The notes below the pieces were generated by a model. The model ran no database searches. It was given only the letters and a program-made list of their open reading frames with translations, and had not been told where the DNA came from. Below are positions 1 to 10,953 of a stretch of DNA of 64,000 bases, in pieces. Each line of letters begins with the position of its first letter. The stretch's first letter is position 1. Source of the DNA: Parasponia andersonii (Eukaryota; Streptophyta; Magnoliopsida; Rosales; Cannabaceae); assembly GCA_002914805.1 (NCBI GenBank), contig JXTB01000294.1, positions 323,533-387,532 on the forward strand. The letters run 5' to 3'. The position numbers and the translations under genes were made by a program.

Positions 1-470
1 AACCTTTCTTAACTTTGAGTTATAAAGTTCCTAACTTGAGAGCAAGAAATTATTGATTTTTGGCGAAAAAGTTATTGACTTAAGGTCAAAGTGTTATTGA
101 CCAGAGGTCAAAAAGATATTGACTTAAAGAAAAAAGTGCTTGATTTGAAGTTAACAACATTTGCAGTATGGATTGTAAAGTATTATATGAAACTTGGTCA
201 TGATATTGTATGTGATATGTTTTTAAATTTACAAATTGAAAGGTCAAAAACTTGTTGACTCTTATGTCAAGAATTTCTTGAACAGGGTCACAATTTCTTT
301 AATCTAAAAATTGAATATAATTTTATATACTTATCAATTCAAGAAGTTCTTAACCTTGATTCAAGTAATACTTCTATTGAAGTCAAGATATTCTTGATCT
401 AGAGTCAAGATAAACTTGACATAAAGTCAAATTTTTCTTGACCTGGGCTAATAAATAATGTATTTATCAA
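1..470. repeat. TTGAC-rich degenerate minisatellite, block 1
   Basis: Short units of roughly 18-25 bp repeat the theme GGTCAA...TTGACC, often as a near-palindrome such as GTCAAGAATTTCTTGA. More than ten TTGAC or GTCAA cores occur in under 500 bp. No open frame is present. The block ends near a 'cctgggctaataa' string that recurs at the end of the second block near 3,795, so the two blocks share an origin. TTGAC is also the WRKY W-box core, but no function is shown here. Confidence 0.6.
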
Positions 471-486
471 ATGCGTTGAATTTTAT

Positions 487-606
487 CTCAAAACATCTAT
501 TAAATAAATAACTTTTGACAAAATGATAGTCATTGAATATACTAATATCAAAACATCTATTAAATAAATAACTTTTGGCAAAATGATAGTCATTGAATAT
601 ACTAAT
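487..606. repeat. 60-bp tandem duplication, two copies
   Basis: A 60-bp segment beginning 'tcaaaacatctatt' is present twice head to tail, with a single obvious difference (ttttgaca versus ttttggca). It lies in AT-rich, non-coding DNA between the minisatellite and the LTR element. Nothing else is recognisable between 607 and 959. Confidence 0.85.
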
Positions 607-959
607 AAATATAAGTAAAAACTAAATATTATTCACTAACCACAGAAACTAAAAGCCAAAAAAAGAAAAAAATTAATTATTTGAACCACAATCAAAATAA
701 AACATTGTATTTGCTTCCTTAAATCGAGTCACTTCTATCAGTCAGTTTCGACATAGTCCTCATATTTCTGCAATCCATAAAAATATAACTCGCACATAAG
801 TTTATGATGCAATTGGCTTGTCGGACATTAGGAATTCAATATACTTGATAGCAAACATATCACCATCCCTATTAAATAATAGTAAAATATCAAGTTAAAT
901 AAAACAGTAACATCAAATAAGAGTCAAGTCAGGGTCAAGAACTTTCTGACCCAAGGTTA

Positions 960-1584
960 TGTTGGGAATTTGACTACCTCATATTCACCACTTCTAGGAT
1001 TTTACTTCAATGAATATTAGAATTATGAAAAATAAAATAGAGAATTGAAAGAATCACCATAATACAAGAATTTAAGTGGAAAATTCTCAAATTAGGAGAA
1101 AAACTACTGCTCTTCAGAAAAGACTTTTACTATATAAAAAATCATTACAATCATACAGCTTCCTCTCTTTTGCCCAATAATCCTAAAACACCTAAGCACC
1201 CTTGCAAGTATTTTCTCACTCACAAATTTTGCCACAACTCTTTGAACAATAAGAGAGCTCACACCTCTCTACACTTAAGAAAACACTCCTAAGAAATACA
1301 AATAGAAGAAAAAAAGGGACTTTTAACTACAGAAGAGAAAACACTAAAATGCTTCACCGATATTGGGATGAGAAAACAATAAGAGAATAGGTCCTTATTT
1401 ATAGCATTTTGGCTCACTTACTTCTGCCAATATATCACACATTTTTTGTCACTATATATAATACACGACTAATGCATGGTATTCTTTCACAGTGTAATAT
1501 ATAAAGTAGCAAAACCGTGTTTTTGCTTTACACAGATTCAACACACAGAGTATTTATTACTTTTTAAATGTATTCAGACCAACA
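960..1584 (-). repeat. 3' LTR of the gag-only Copia-type element
   Basis: About 625 bp, starting TGTTGGGAA and ending CCAACA on the plus strand. Next to its inner end (1585-1593) is a pyrimidine run whose complement is a short purine stretch, consistent with a polypurine tract. Confidence 0.85.
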
Positions 1585-1934
1585 ATCTCTCACATGAAGA
1601 CTTGATTTTAATTATATCTTCACACTTGATTATTGAAATGACTTATCTCATAGCTGCTGCTATTATTGTCTTCACCGATAATCATACTCCACTATATGAG
1701 TACTCCACTTAGAATTGACGAATTCTAAGAATTTCATTTCTGCTCATGTCGGAAAAACTTTGCTGATAATTATAGTGCTAACTCTCACTGTTTGGTTTTT
1801 TTGGAAGTTCATCAATCATCAACATCATTCAGTACACACCCTACATTAACGCCAAACTAATGTCTGTGTGCAAACTTGTGAACCCTAAATCTTGTCACTA
1901 CATACATCCTCTTTTCTGGCAACTCTGTGATTAG

Positions 1935-2770
1935 CGGCATGCCATGAGGATGTACAAATCTTATAGATCAAAAAACATCACTATCCCCTTCAAAGGAGAC
2001 AATATTAACAGCTTAATCAAACTTGGAGCTTTTAGCCGAACCAACTTTACCTTTTGGACAATTTTTCTTAACTTGCCCAGATTGTCCACACGCCCAACAA
2101 ATTATATTCTTTTTATTGGAGTTCTTCTTCTTCCCATTCTTGACTCTTAATGCTGAGCTTTCATATGAAATATTACCTCCACCACCATTTAGCCTTCTTT
2201 CTTCAAAAGGTAAATTACTCATTATTTCTGAAAAACTACATTCTCCTTTCCATACATTAGAATTGGTTTCATATGTTTATAGAAAGATAGAAGAGACCAG
2301 ATTAATCATAAAGCTTTATCTTCACCATCATTCTTAACTCCAGTGGCCTCTAATTTAGAAATGATACCATTTAAGATACTGAGATTATTAGATATTGTTG
2401 TACCTTCACTCATATGTAGTGTATGAAATTGCTCCTTTAGGTATGCTCGATTTGAGACACTTTTTATCCGATACAATTCTCCAAGCTTTTCCTAGAGACC
2501 CTTGGCTGTAGATATTCCAAGCACATTTGCCAAAACATTTTTTGCCAAATACATCTATATCGCACTTGTCGCTCCCTCGTCTAGATCTTTCTAGTCGTCA
2601 TCGCTTATTTTAGATTTTCTAGAATTATCTCTGCCCTTCAAAACCTTGTGTAGTCTAGATTGAATCAAAAAATCTTTGACTTAAACTTACCACAAGCTAA
2701 AGTTAATGTTCTCGTCAAATTTCTCCATATTAGCTCTAATCGAAGTTGAATACTTAGTTCCTAACATGTC
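1935..2770 (-). pseudogene. Copia gag remnant (UBN2-like plus zinc knuckle)
   Basis: Minus-strand translation gives broken pieces of a plant Copia gag polyprotein. There is a UBN2-type stretch around 2,250-2,470 (a 'YKHMKP' to 'YGKEN' region), then the phrase NLPFEERRLNGGGG, then a zinc knuckle at about 2,055-2,105. The knuckle reads CWACGQSGQVKKNC, so the usual His is replaced by Gln. Stops and shifts interrupt the frame. No protease active site follows. The product would have been a nucleocapsid-like protein packaging element RNA. Confidence 0.7.
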
Positions 2771-2934
2771 GCTTTGCACCGCAAACTTGAAAAACATCAT
2801 CAAGGAAAATTCCAAGGAAAAATTAGAGGGGTTACAATGGTCCCACTTGAAACCTAATCTCCTTAGACAGAATTTTTTTTAGAGACTACCACCAAGCTCT
2901 AGTGCATCGAAGAACCTGCTGCTCTGATACCAAT

Positions 2935-3557
2935 TGTGGGGAATTTGACCGCCCCATATTCGCCACTCCCAGGATTTTACTTTAACGAATATCAGAATTA
3001 TGAAAAATAAAACAGGAAATTGAAACAATCATCATAACACAAGAATTTAAGTGGAAAACTCCCAAATTAGGAGAAAAACCATTGCTCTCTAGAAAAAACT
3101 TTTATTATATGAAAAATTATTATAATCATATAGCTTCCTCTCTTCTGCCCGATGATCTCAAAATACCTAAGTACTATTCTAAGTATTTTCTCACTCACAC
3201 ATTTCGTACCACTTTTTGAACAACAAGAAAGCTCACATCTCTCTACACTTAAGAAAACACTCCTAAGAAAATACAAAGAGAAGGAAAAAAAAAAGACTTT
3301 TAACTAGAGAAGAGAAGACATTAAAATGCTTCTTTGATATTGGGATGAGAAAACAATGAGAAAATAGGTCCCTATTTATCGTATTTTGGTTCACCTACTT
3401 CTGCCAACATACTACACATTTTTTTGTCAATTCTTACTATATATAATACATGTATTCCTTCACCATGTAATATATTAAGTAGTAAAACTGTGTTTTGGTT
3501 TTATACGGATTTAGCACACGAAGCATTTATTGCTCTTTAAGAGCGTTTAAACCAACA
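2935..3557 (-). repeat. 5' LTR of the gag-only Copia-type element
   Basis: This is the upstream LTR in element orientation, about 623 bp, separated by 2 bases from the tRNA-Met primer site at 2921-2932. It keeps more C and G at positions that read T and A in the other LTR, which fits methylation-driven decay of the partner. Confidence 0.85.
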
Positions 3558-3905
3558 GGTCAATGAGCACTTGACTCAAGATATCAAGAGTTCTTGACCT
3601 CAACCAGAGAAATTCAATTAAACATGAGGTTAAAAACCTTTTGACCTAATAGTTAAAGGCTTCTTGACCGGAAGGTCATGAAGCTCTTGACGAGAGGTCA
3701 AGAAGTACTTGAAAAGAGTCAAAAAGATTTTGACTAAGGTTAAGAAACACTTAGCTCAAGTTGGAGCTAATAAAATCCTAACTCTAGTAAATAAGCTCTT
3801 GACCAGGGCTAATAATTTCTAGACTTGGATCAAAAGAAACTTAAACCAAGTCAAGAATTTTTTGACCTCAGGTCTGGATATTTTTGACATTATCAAAACA
3901 TTTAA
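3558..3905. repeat. TTGAC-rich degenerate minisatellite, block 2
   Basis: This continues the same repeat type as block 1 on the other side of the LTR element, with about fifteen TTGAC or GTCAA cores. Examples are GGTCAAGAAGTACTTGA and GTCAAGAATTTTTTGACC. The block ends with the last TTGAC near 3,890. Confidence 0.6.
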
Positions 3906-5065
3906 CTTTCGAAACATTTAGGCTAGTTTGGTAGAGTTACACATTTTAAAAGAAATGCTTTTAGCTGTACTGGAAGAAAAATCTACTTTAGCATAAAGTA
4001 GCTGAGTGTTTAGTAAACTATAATTGAAAAGTACTCTGATTAGAAAAAATTGTATTAAAATATTTAATAAATTATATCATTAAATTGCCGTAGAAATATA
4101 AAATGACCAAAATAAACATCTTGTACAGTTATGTCTTTTTTTTTGCAAAGAACCTATTAGATAAATATGCTACAGATGCAAATAAAACATAGAAAAATAA
4201 ATACTCAAATAAGTTCAACACCCCTACAATGCCTTTGGCACTTTAGTATCTATGTCTCTTGCCTTCAAATGAGATACGCACCATAGATTTTCTTCTCTAT
4301 CAAGCCTATTCTTCCCGCCGCTTCAGCGAACCAGTCTAATTTATGGCAATGTCATAAAGTTGGTTGTTCATCTTGTAAGCAACATCACCAATAAAATGTA
4401 GAGTTTAAAAAGTGCATCTCAAAGCTAACAGAATGACCAAGAAAAGCTGATTCACCTACTTGTTCTATCAGCATAAGTTTGACAAAAATGGAGCAAATTT
4501 TCAAAGAAGGAAATCTACTTCAAAAATTATCTAGCAAATGGGACAAATAAATCAATAATATTTGCTCTTAAATAAAACAAAAGTATCTGAAAATTTTTTC
4601 TATGGCACTTGAGCAAAACATTGAATAGTAAGCAAGATCTACACACATATACAGTGACAAGCGTATGGCTTTCCCTTTTTTAATATGCACTTAACCTTTG
4701 ATGTGTATATATCCTATTCTCTGTAGTATCTTTCAAAGACTTCCATGATTGTATAACAAGCTACTGATCACAAAATAATAGGTATATCCAGTAGACATTA
4801 TCTCTCCATTATTATTGTTTTTCATATTCAGTTTCCTTGCCTATTATACACTAAAAATATATCTAAAAAGTTTTCATGCGAATAAATCTACGAGTACCCT
4901 TCTATCATTAGTCTTTCTTCCATAAGCTTGTTTATATGCAGCCGTATATTACTACCATTGGACCATAGCCTTTGGTTTATTTTGTCACAGAGTCAGAAAC
5001 TAAACGAACCTAAACACATCAGTGAACTAGAAAAGAGAAATTAGTCAGACTAGAAGAAAAATAGG

Positions 5066-5160
5066 CTTGATAAAGTTTAACTCAGAAGATAGATTAACCC
5101 AAATCCTTGATAAAGTTTAACTCAGAAGATAGATTAACCCAAATCCTTGATAAAGTTTCT
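5066..5160. repeat. 40-bp tandem repeat, about 2.4 copies
   Basis: The unit beginning 'cttgataaagtttaactcag' starts at 5,066, 5,106 and 5,146. The last copy is partial. The copies are essentially identical. Confidence 0.9.
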
Positions 5161-5602
5161 TTGAACCCGCCAAAACCAGATATACAGAAAACAAATAAAG
5201 ATTCCATAAATCTATTTATAGCAAACAAGTAAGTCAAAACTAATAAAAAACACAATGCAACTGCATTGCAAAAAGTCTCGTTTCGATAGTCTGACCAATT
5301 TCTCACAGGCATTTTCACAAACACATGAACCACAGAATTTTTTACTGAGATAAATAATGAATTACAAGGGAGTAATATTGAGTAAACTCATTAGCAGAAA
5401 ATGAAACTAACACAAAAAACACGAAGCTAACAGGTAAAAGACCATTAATAGAACAGATTAAATGAATGGAGAAAATATAGAAGGGCATTACCATGACTAG
5501 CTTTTTCTTTATTCGGACATATTCTCAAAGATCAAATGATGTCAAAGTTCAAATGACGGTGGAAATTGAAGCCATTTTGGAAATGGAGTTTTTTCACCAA
5601 TT

Positions 5603-5655
5603 ATATATATATATAATTGCCAATTCAGTAGATATATATATATATATATATATAT
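5603..5655. repeat. TA microsatellite
   Basis: Two runs of alternating TA/AT lie within about 50 bp, separated by a short unique spacer. Confidence 0.85.
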
Positions 5656-6901
5656 TTTATCTATGTAGGTATTTTTTTTAGCCATTAGATATCATTTAAT
5701 AGTGATCTAACGAGTATAATGAAATATATATAAAAAATATACAAATAAATGTGTCTTCAGTCTATTCGATGAAGTTAAGATAACTTTTTTCCTAACATGC
5801 AATGTCAAAAAACAAAGATTTTCGCATAAATATAAAAAACCAACGTTTGTTTGCTCGTACCTAACTTATGTCGCACTTTTGTCTTTGAAATAGATCGAGT
5901 TTCGCTTGTGAATAGTGGGCTTTAGTACTGGAGCCTTTGCCAAAGACTTAGATGGAAAATTCGTCTTCTTTCTAGTTGACAACTTACTTGCGTTTTTTTA
6001 AAAAACTTTTTAGCATTAATTGGATGAGTCTTTACCATTATCAAATTTTTTAAATTCGTTAAAAAAAAAAAAGAAAAAAGCTTCTTAATGCAAGTGGGTG
6101 TGAGATTTTCGAGCTTTAATTGAGGTGGTTTTTGGGTGATTTTTTTAAGCTAGTTTGATGAGATTTTTCTTCCGATTTTATAGAGAAAATGGTAAAATAG
6201 AAAGAGAGATAAGAGAAAATGAGTCGCGAGAATTTTACAATACAAGGCATGCTAAATTTGAACGGGGTTATGTATTGGAAATGCGTTATCGTATTTTATA
6301 CATATGAATCCTATTTTTGGGTCTTAAAAAAGTCATTTTGTCCCCCTATCCATGCCCTTTTCTCTTCCTCTCCCGCCAGGAAGAAAGGTGCTGCTTTCGT
6401 TGACTGGAAGTCTTCAATCAAGTCCATCGATCTAGTCTCAACTCTCAAGTGACTGAGTCACTGACTCGGGGTTAGGGCTACCATCTCTCCCTCTTCCCAA
6501 TTTGAATTTCAATTTCTCTGTCACAAAATCAATCCATCAAATTAAGATTAGGGCTTTTCGCTCTCACCATCACCATACCGCAGTTTTAAACTTAAAAAAA
6601 TAAATAAATAAATAAATAAAAATCAGATACAATTCTACAATTGATAGTGTTATTCTGCTGCTACTATCAATGCTATCGAGTTTGCTTTGATGGTCTTGCT
6701 CAGCCCGGAATTCGATTGTTTGGGTTCGTTCCTCGTTTCCATGGTCCATTTTCAATTACATTATCTGTTTTCGTTTGTTGGTTTCGTTCTCCCAGACTAG
6801 TAATGGAGTTTCTCTCTCTCTCTCTCTAAGGGGGGGAAATATACGCAAGACCAAATAAAGTAGAGGGACTAGCCGCGTGATCGTTGTCTAGTGAAGTTGA
6901 A

Positions 6902-9635
6902 ATGGAGGAAGAAAGCAACGCCTTTTATCTTCTTCGAAAGGGGGATATTATTGGTATATACAAGAGTTTAAGCGATTGCCAAGCTCAAGTAGGATCTTCG
7001 GTACTATTTCAATAACCCTCACAACTCTTAATTTGGTTAAATTTGATTGACCCAGTTGAGTTTTTTCTTTTGGGTCTGATTCATATTCATTGAATGACTG
7101 TTTGCTGCATGCAAATAATTTAAAGGGTAACATATAATTGTGCCACATTGTTTGGGCATGATATGTTTTGGGGCAAAAGGTGGAAGGTTTCTGCCACATT
7201 GTTTGGGCATGATATGTTTTGGGGCAAAAGGTGGAAGGTTTCTGGTATGTGTATAGTTACAGCAAGTAAGTAATATATATGTGGTTTTCTTCTTTTCTTG
7301 TAGATGTTTGATCCTTCTATCAGTGTGCATAAAGGCTATAATTTGCCGAAGGAGGCGGAGGCTTTCCTTATCTCCCATGGGATTAGGAACGCTTCTTACT
7401 CTTTAAGTGTCAATGATGTCAAAGATAATCTTAATGGGAAACTTGGGAAACTTGTTGCTTGTCCTTACCAGGTTTGTAATTGTGTTTGTCTAGATTATTA
7501 TGATGATTTCTTCTTCTATACTAATACATCGAATATGCAATGGGTCAAGATCATGTTCTGGCATAACAAGGAATCTTAACTTTAATTATTTTGTAAATGA
7601 GATACTACTGCATTTCCCTTCAGCAACCAGCTTCCTTCGAGGAACAAGCAGATGAGAAGGACTCTTCACCAGAGAGATGGCAGGAAGCAATCGAGCTATT
7701 AGAAATAGCTGTGAGTCTAGATTCATGACTTACGCTTCATGCAGTTTTTGAAATGACTTAAGAGAAAACATTCTGTACATAGATGTAATTATCAAATAAG
7801 GCTTTTTAGGTATTTATTGCCGTTTCCAACATCAGCTTTGGGAACGTAACTTGAGGATCTTCTAACTAGTTGCTTGCCAAAGTTGGCAGTTCGTGCTTAA
7901 ATTATCATATGATGAATGATTCTGGGTGATTAAATGATCATTCTTAAGTTCACAGTTTACCATGACCAAGTGATCTGACCAGATCAACCTGGGAACGTAA
8001 ATCCTCCATTGTGGTTTGATCATGTTGTAGCAGACTAGCAGAGATGATTCACTTTTTGTAGTTTTTGCTTTGCAGGAGAAGGTTGGCTGTAGTTCATTAC
8101 CAAACATTTCTCAAAGTAAACATTTCAAATCAGATAGTTCCATGACTTCCATTGAAACGCTTAAATTTTCTTCTAGTTGTGTAAGTTTCTATGTGAAGAT
8201 ATTTGGTGTTTGTGTAGACCTCTATTGATGCTTATGTGACTACATATATTAGTTTATTGCTATCATCCAGGTGATATGTATGAAAAATCTGCATATTATT
8301 CTTTCCGGTGGCATCTGTTCATGAATTTGCTCATCAACCATCTGTGAATGTGATAATGCATCATATTGATAACAATTTTGTTTGAACAATAGCACATTGA
8401 TCACTAATGATAAATATATTGTCTCGTTTGTGTTCTTTCCCAGGATTCCTGTATTCTTGAGTTCGATGGTGCTTCAAAAGGAAATCCTGGACCAGCTGGT
8501 GCTGGAGCTGTGCTGCGTGCTGAGGATGGAAGTGTGGTATGCGGTTTGAAATAAATGTGGTGCCACCGGCTATTGCATCTTTTGCAAATCTAGCTTTTTC
8601 ATAACTCTCGGTTTTTGTAGGTCTGGCAGTTGCGTGAAGGGGTTGGCATTGCAACAAATAATGTTGCTGAATATCGTGCAGTACTTTTAGGGCTGAAACA
8701 AGCTCTTAAGAAAGGATTTAAACATATACGTGTTCAGGGTGACTCTAAACTTGTCTGTATGCAGGTTTGTTGATTGTGTACCCTAAGATATATGTATTCG
8801 TCATCCATTTTATCTTGTTGAATGCATTATTGACATGTGACGCTGTTGATGGAAGTTCAGAAAGGTAATTTTAATTTGTGTGGAAAGTATCTTAGCATGC
8901 GAGGTAAAAATTTGAGAACAGATCATGAAGCAGCTATTAAAATGTTCTCCATAAGCAATAAATGATTATTGATTAACCGACTTCAAATTTGTTGATGTAA
9001 CTTTGTGTATTTATGAATGTGCGAATGCTTTGGTTTTTGCTCGAATATGCTTTTCCTCGTTTAAGTGCTGTGGCTTTCATCTGTGAGAATTTAGATGCTT
9101 GTAGTTCTTATGGGATTTCATCATTTGACAGATTCAGGGTCTGTGGAAAACCAAAAACCAGAATATGGCTGACTTGTGTAAACAGGCTAAAGAGCTCAAG
9201 GAAAAGTTTATGTCGTTTCAGATCGAGCATGTTCTCAGGGTACGTGGATATTGACTTGTATGATTTAAAATTATGCATCAAGTGTTAAATGTCAAGAGAT
9301 CAATACAAATATCCTTTTTGGTCAAGGTAAAATTAAAAAATTGGGATAACTTGGTTTTGTGGTTTTTCTGTATTATAATAAAAATTTCCCTGTATTAGTG
9401 CATGTACTCTTTCTCTAAACTGACGTAATCTTCTCATTTTGCAGGAATTCAATTCTGAGGCGGATGTTCAAGCCAACCAAGCAATTCATCTCAAGGGTGA
9501 GGAACTTTGAGCATCACTCAATCTTTACAATTTGATCACATTTGCTTTTCTATGTTTTGTTTTCACCGATTAACCAGATCTTTTCATGTGTCAACAGATG
9601 GAGAAGTTCAAGAGGATTGTAAAGCCTACAAATAG
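6902..9635 (+). CDS. Ribonuclease HI with N-terminal viroplasmin domain
   Basis: Eight coding exons: 6902-7000, 7304-7471, 7624-7710, 8444-8536, 8621-8764, 9132-9239, 9445-9496, 9598-9635. All phases join and give 262 aa. Residues about 5-50 match the caulimovirus viroplasmin / RNase H N-terminal domain (FYLLRKGDIIGIYKSLSDCQ). This domain binds RNA/DNA hybrids in eukaryotic RNase H1. Residues about 120-255 are an RNase H fold with the four acidic catalytic residues in place: D126 in FDGASKGNPG, E166 in NNVAEY, D190 in VQGDSKLV, D240 in EADVQAN. The enzyme should cut RNA in RNA/DNA hybrids. I see no obvious targeting peptide, so its compartment is uncertain. The start is the first ATG in good frame with the viroplasmin domain. 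Intron 1 contains a 54-bp tandem duplication. Confidence 0.88.
7140..7247. repeat. 54-bp tandem duplication in RNase H intron 1
   Basis: The segment beginning 'tgccacattgtttgggcatg' occurs at 7,140 and again at 7,194 with no visible difference. Confidence 0.9.
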
Positions 9636-10953
9636 CTACTTTTGTTCCTAGGTTGCGAGAAGAATCAGACTTCTGATCGAGTCTTATTATCATTTGGTTG
9701 ATGAATATCGTTTTGTTCAGTTGATATATTGGAATATCTGTGTGGTAGAATGTTTTTGATGTATAGGCTTATATTTAACAACACGTTGAAGTAAAATGCA
9801 TATGGTATTAAGCTTGTCCTTCACTGGTCTTTTGATTCTACATCTCTTAATTCTACCTCGTTAGATCCGTGGCTGGACTTATCTCGAACAATGCTTCTCT
9901 GCCAATAAAGCTTCTCTAATGACTCACCAGTTGATGATCCGAAACTGAGTTGGACTCACTTTTACTTTCTTTTGAAAGTTGAAACTCTTCGTATAAGATC
10001 CAAGTTGGCTGGTCATCTTGTTCCTGAAATAGACCAAAGATAAGATGTCAATTACCGAATGTGGTGCACCGCGGTGCACTCCGGCCTAAATGCGGCGGGC
10101 TTTTACCTTTATAAATAGTATAGGTACAGAATATAGGGTAGTAATTTCTGTTTAATATTTAGCGGGATGGATTTGGTTTGGGATTGAGTCTCCCCTAATT
10201 TTATATATAAGTTAATTATATAATAATAATACTAATAATAATAATAATTTAATTAGGTTTTTTTTTTAATTTAATAATATATAATCATATACTAATATTA
10301 TTTGAGTTATTTCGGATCGTGTTAGTTTTATGAATGAATGGTATATTTTATGATTTTGGTATTAAATATTTTATATTTGACAATTCTAACATATTAAAAT
10401 TTTATTTGAATATGTTTTTTAATTATTAAAGTCTAAAATTGAAATTTTCAATAAAATTATCTTTAATTTTGATTTTTTTTTCCAATGAATTCAGACCTTT
10501 AAAATATTTGGACTAAGATTATTTAATTAATTTTAGAAAACAATTCCAAATGAGACTCTAATATTAAGATTATTTAATTAATTTTAGAAAACAATTCCAA
10601 ATGAGACTCTAATATATCAATAAGGGAATTGCTTCTTATAGAGATTTCTCGAAATTGTTCTGCAACCAAACAAATTAAACGGTGAAAGATACGGAGACGA
10701 TATAATATAGAATAAGCTGTACAGTTCACTGTCGTTAATCCAACAGTGATAATGCGTTACGATACGACATGTCGTTTCACAACTCCTTTGGGTCCTGCCG
10801 TCCTCATCAGTTAAGTGGACGGCTCCGATTAAACATGGAGTAACTTTATACAGTATCTGAGGAGCGCTGAGACTCCAAAATAACCCGTTTTGATTGATTT
10901 TAAGGATAGGCAGGGAACGAAGCGCAAAAGAGCAAAGCGTTTCTCTCACACCA
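9636..10953. other. Intergenic, AT-rich
   Basis: It holds the 3' UTR of the RNase H gene, an AT-rich stretch (10,190-10,480), a 51-bp tandem duplication (10,515-10,616) and the promoter and leader of the HMA-like gene. No gene was recognised. Confidence 0.5.
10515..10616. repeat. 51-bp tandem duplication
   Basis: The segment 'aagattatttaattaatttt' and what follows is repeated exactly, with a 51-bp period, ending at 'actctaata'. Confidence 0.85.

Larger units (their letters stand above)
960..3557 (-). mobile_element. Non-autonomous gag-only Copia-type LTR retrotransposon
   Basis: Two related direct repeats of about 625 bp (960-1584 and 2935-3557) both begin TGT(T/G)GGG and end CCAACA. Just inside the right repeat, at 2921-2932, is the reverse complement of TGGTATCAGAGC, the initiator-Met tRNA primer site typical of plant Copia elements. 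The element therefore runs on the minus strand with its 5' LTR on the right. The flanks are GGTTA at 955-959 and GGTCA at 3558-3562, a 4-of-5 target site duplication. The internal part is only about 1.35 kb and shows gag but no protease, integrase or RT. The LTRs have diverged visibly, so the insertion is old. It landed inside the TTGAC minisatellite. Confidence 0.85.
3906..6850. other. AT-rich intergenic region
   Basis: I see no supported gene here. Contents are simple AT-rich sequence, a 40-bp tandem repeat at 5,066-5,160, TA microsatellites near 5,603-5,655, and a CT-rich or TTAGGG-containing stretch at 6,450-6,840 that looks like the promoter and 5' leader of the RNase H gene downstream. 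The short open frames in the stretch lack recognisable domains. Confidence 0.5.

Noticed and set aside
1-470. Possible CRISPR-like regular repeats
   Set aside because: The units are degenerate, lack unique spacers of constant length, and the genome is a plant nuclear genome.
7304-7579. Plus-strand 91-aa frame as a separate gene
   Set aside because: Its first 56 codons are exon 2 of the RNase H gene. The remainder is intron read-through.
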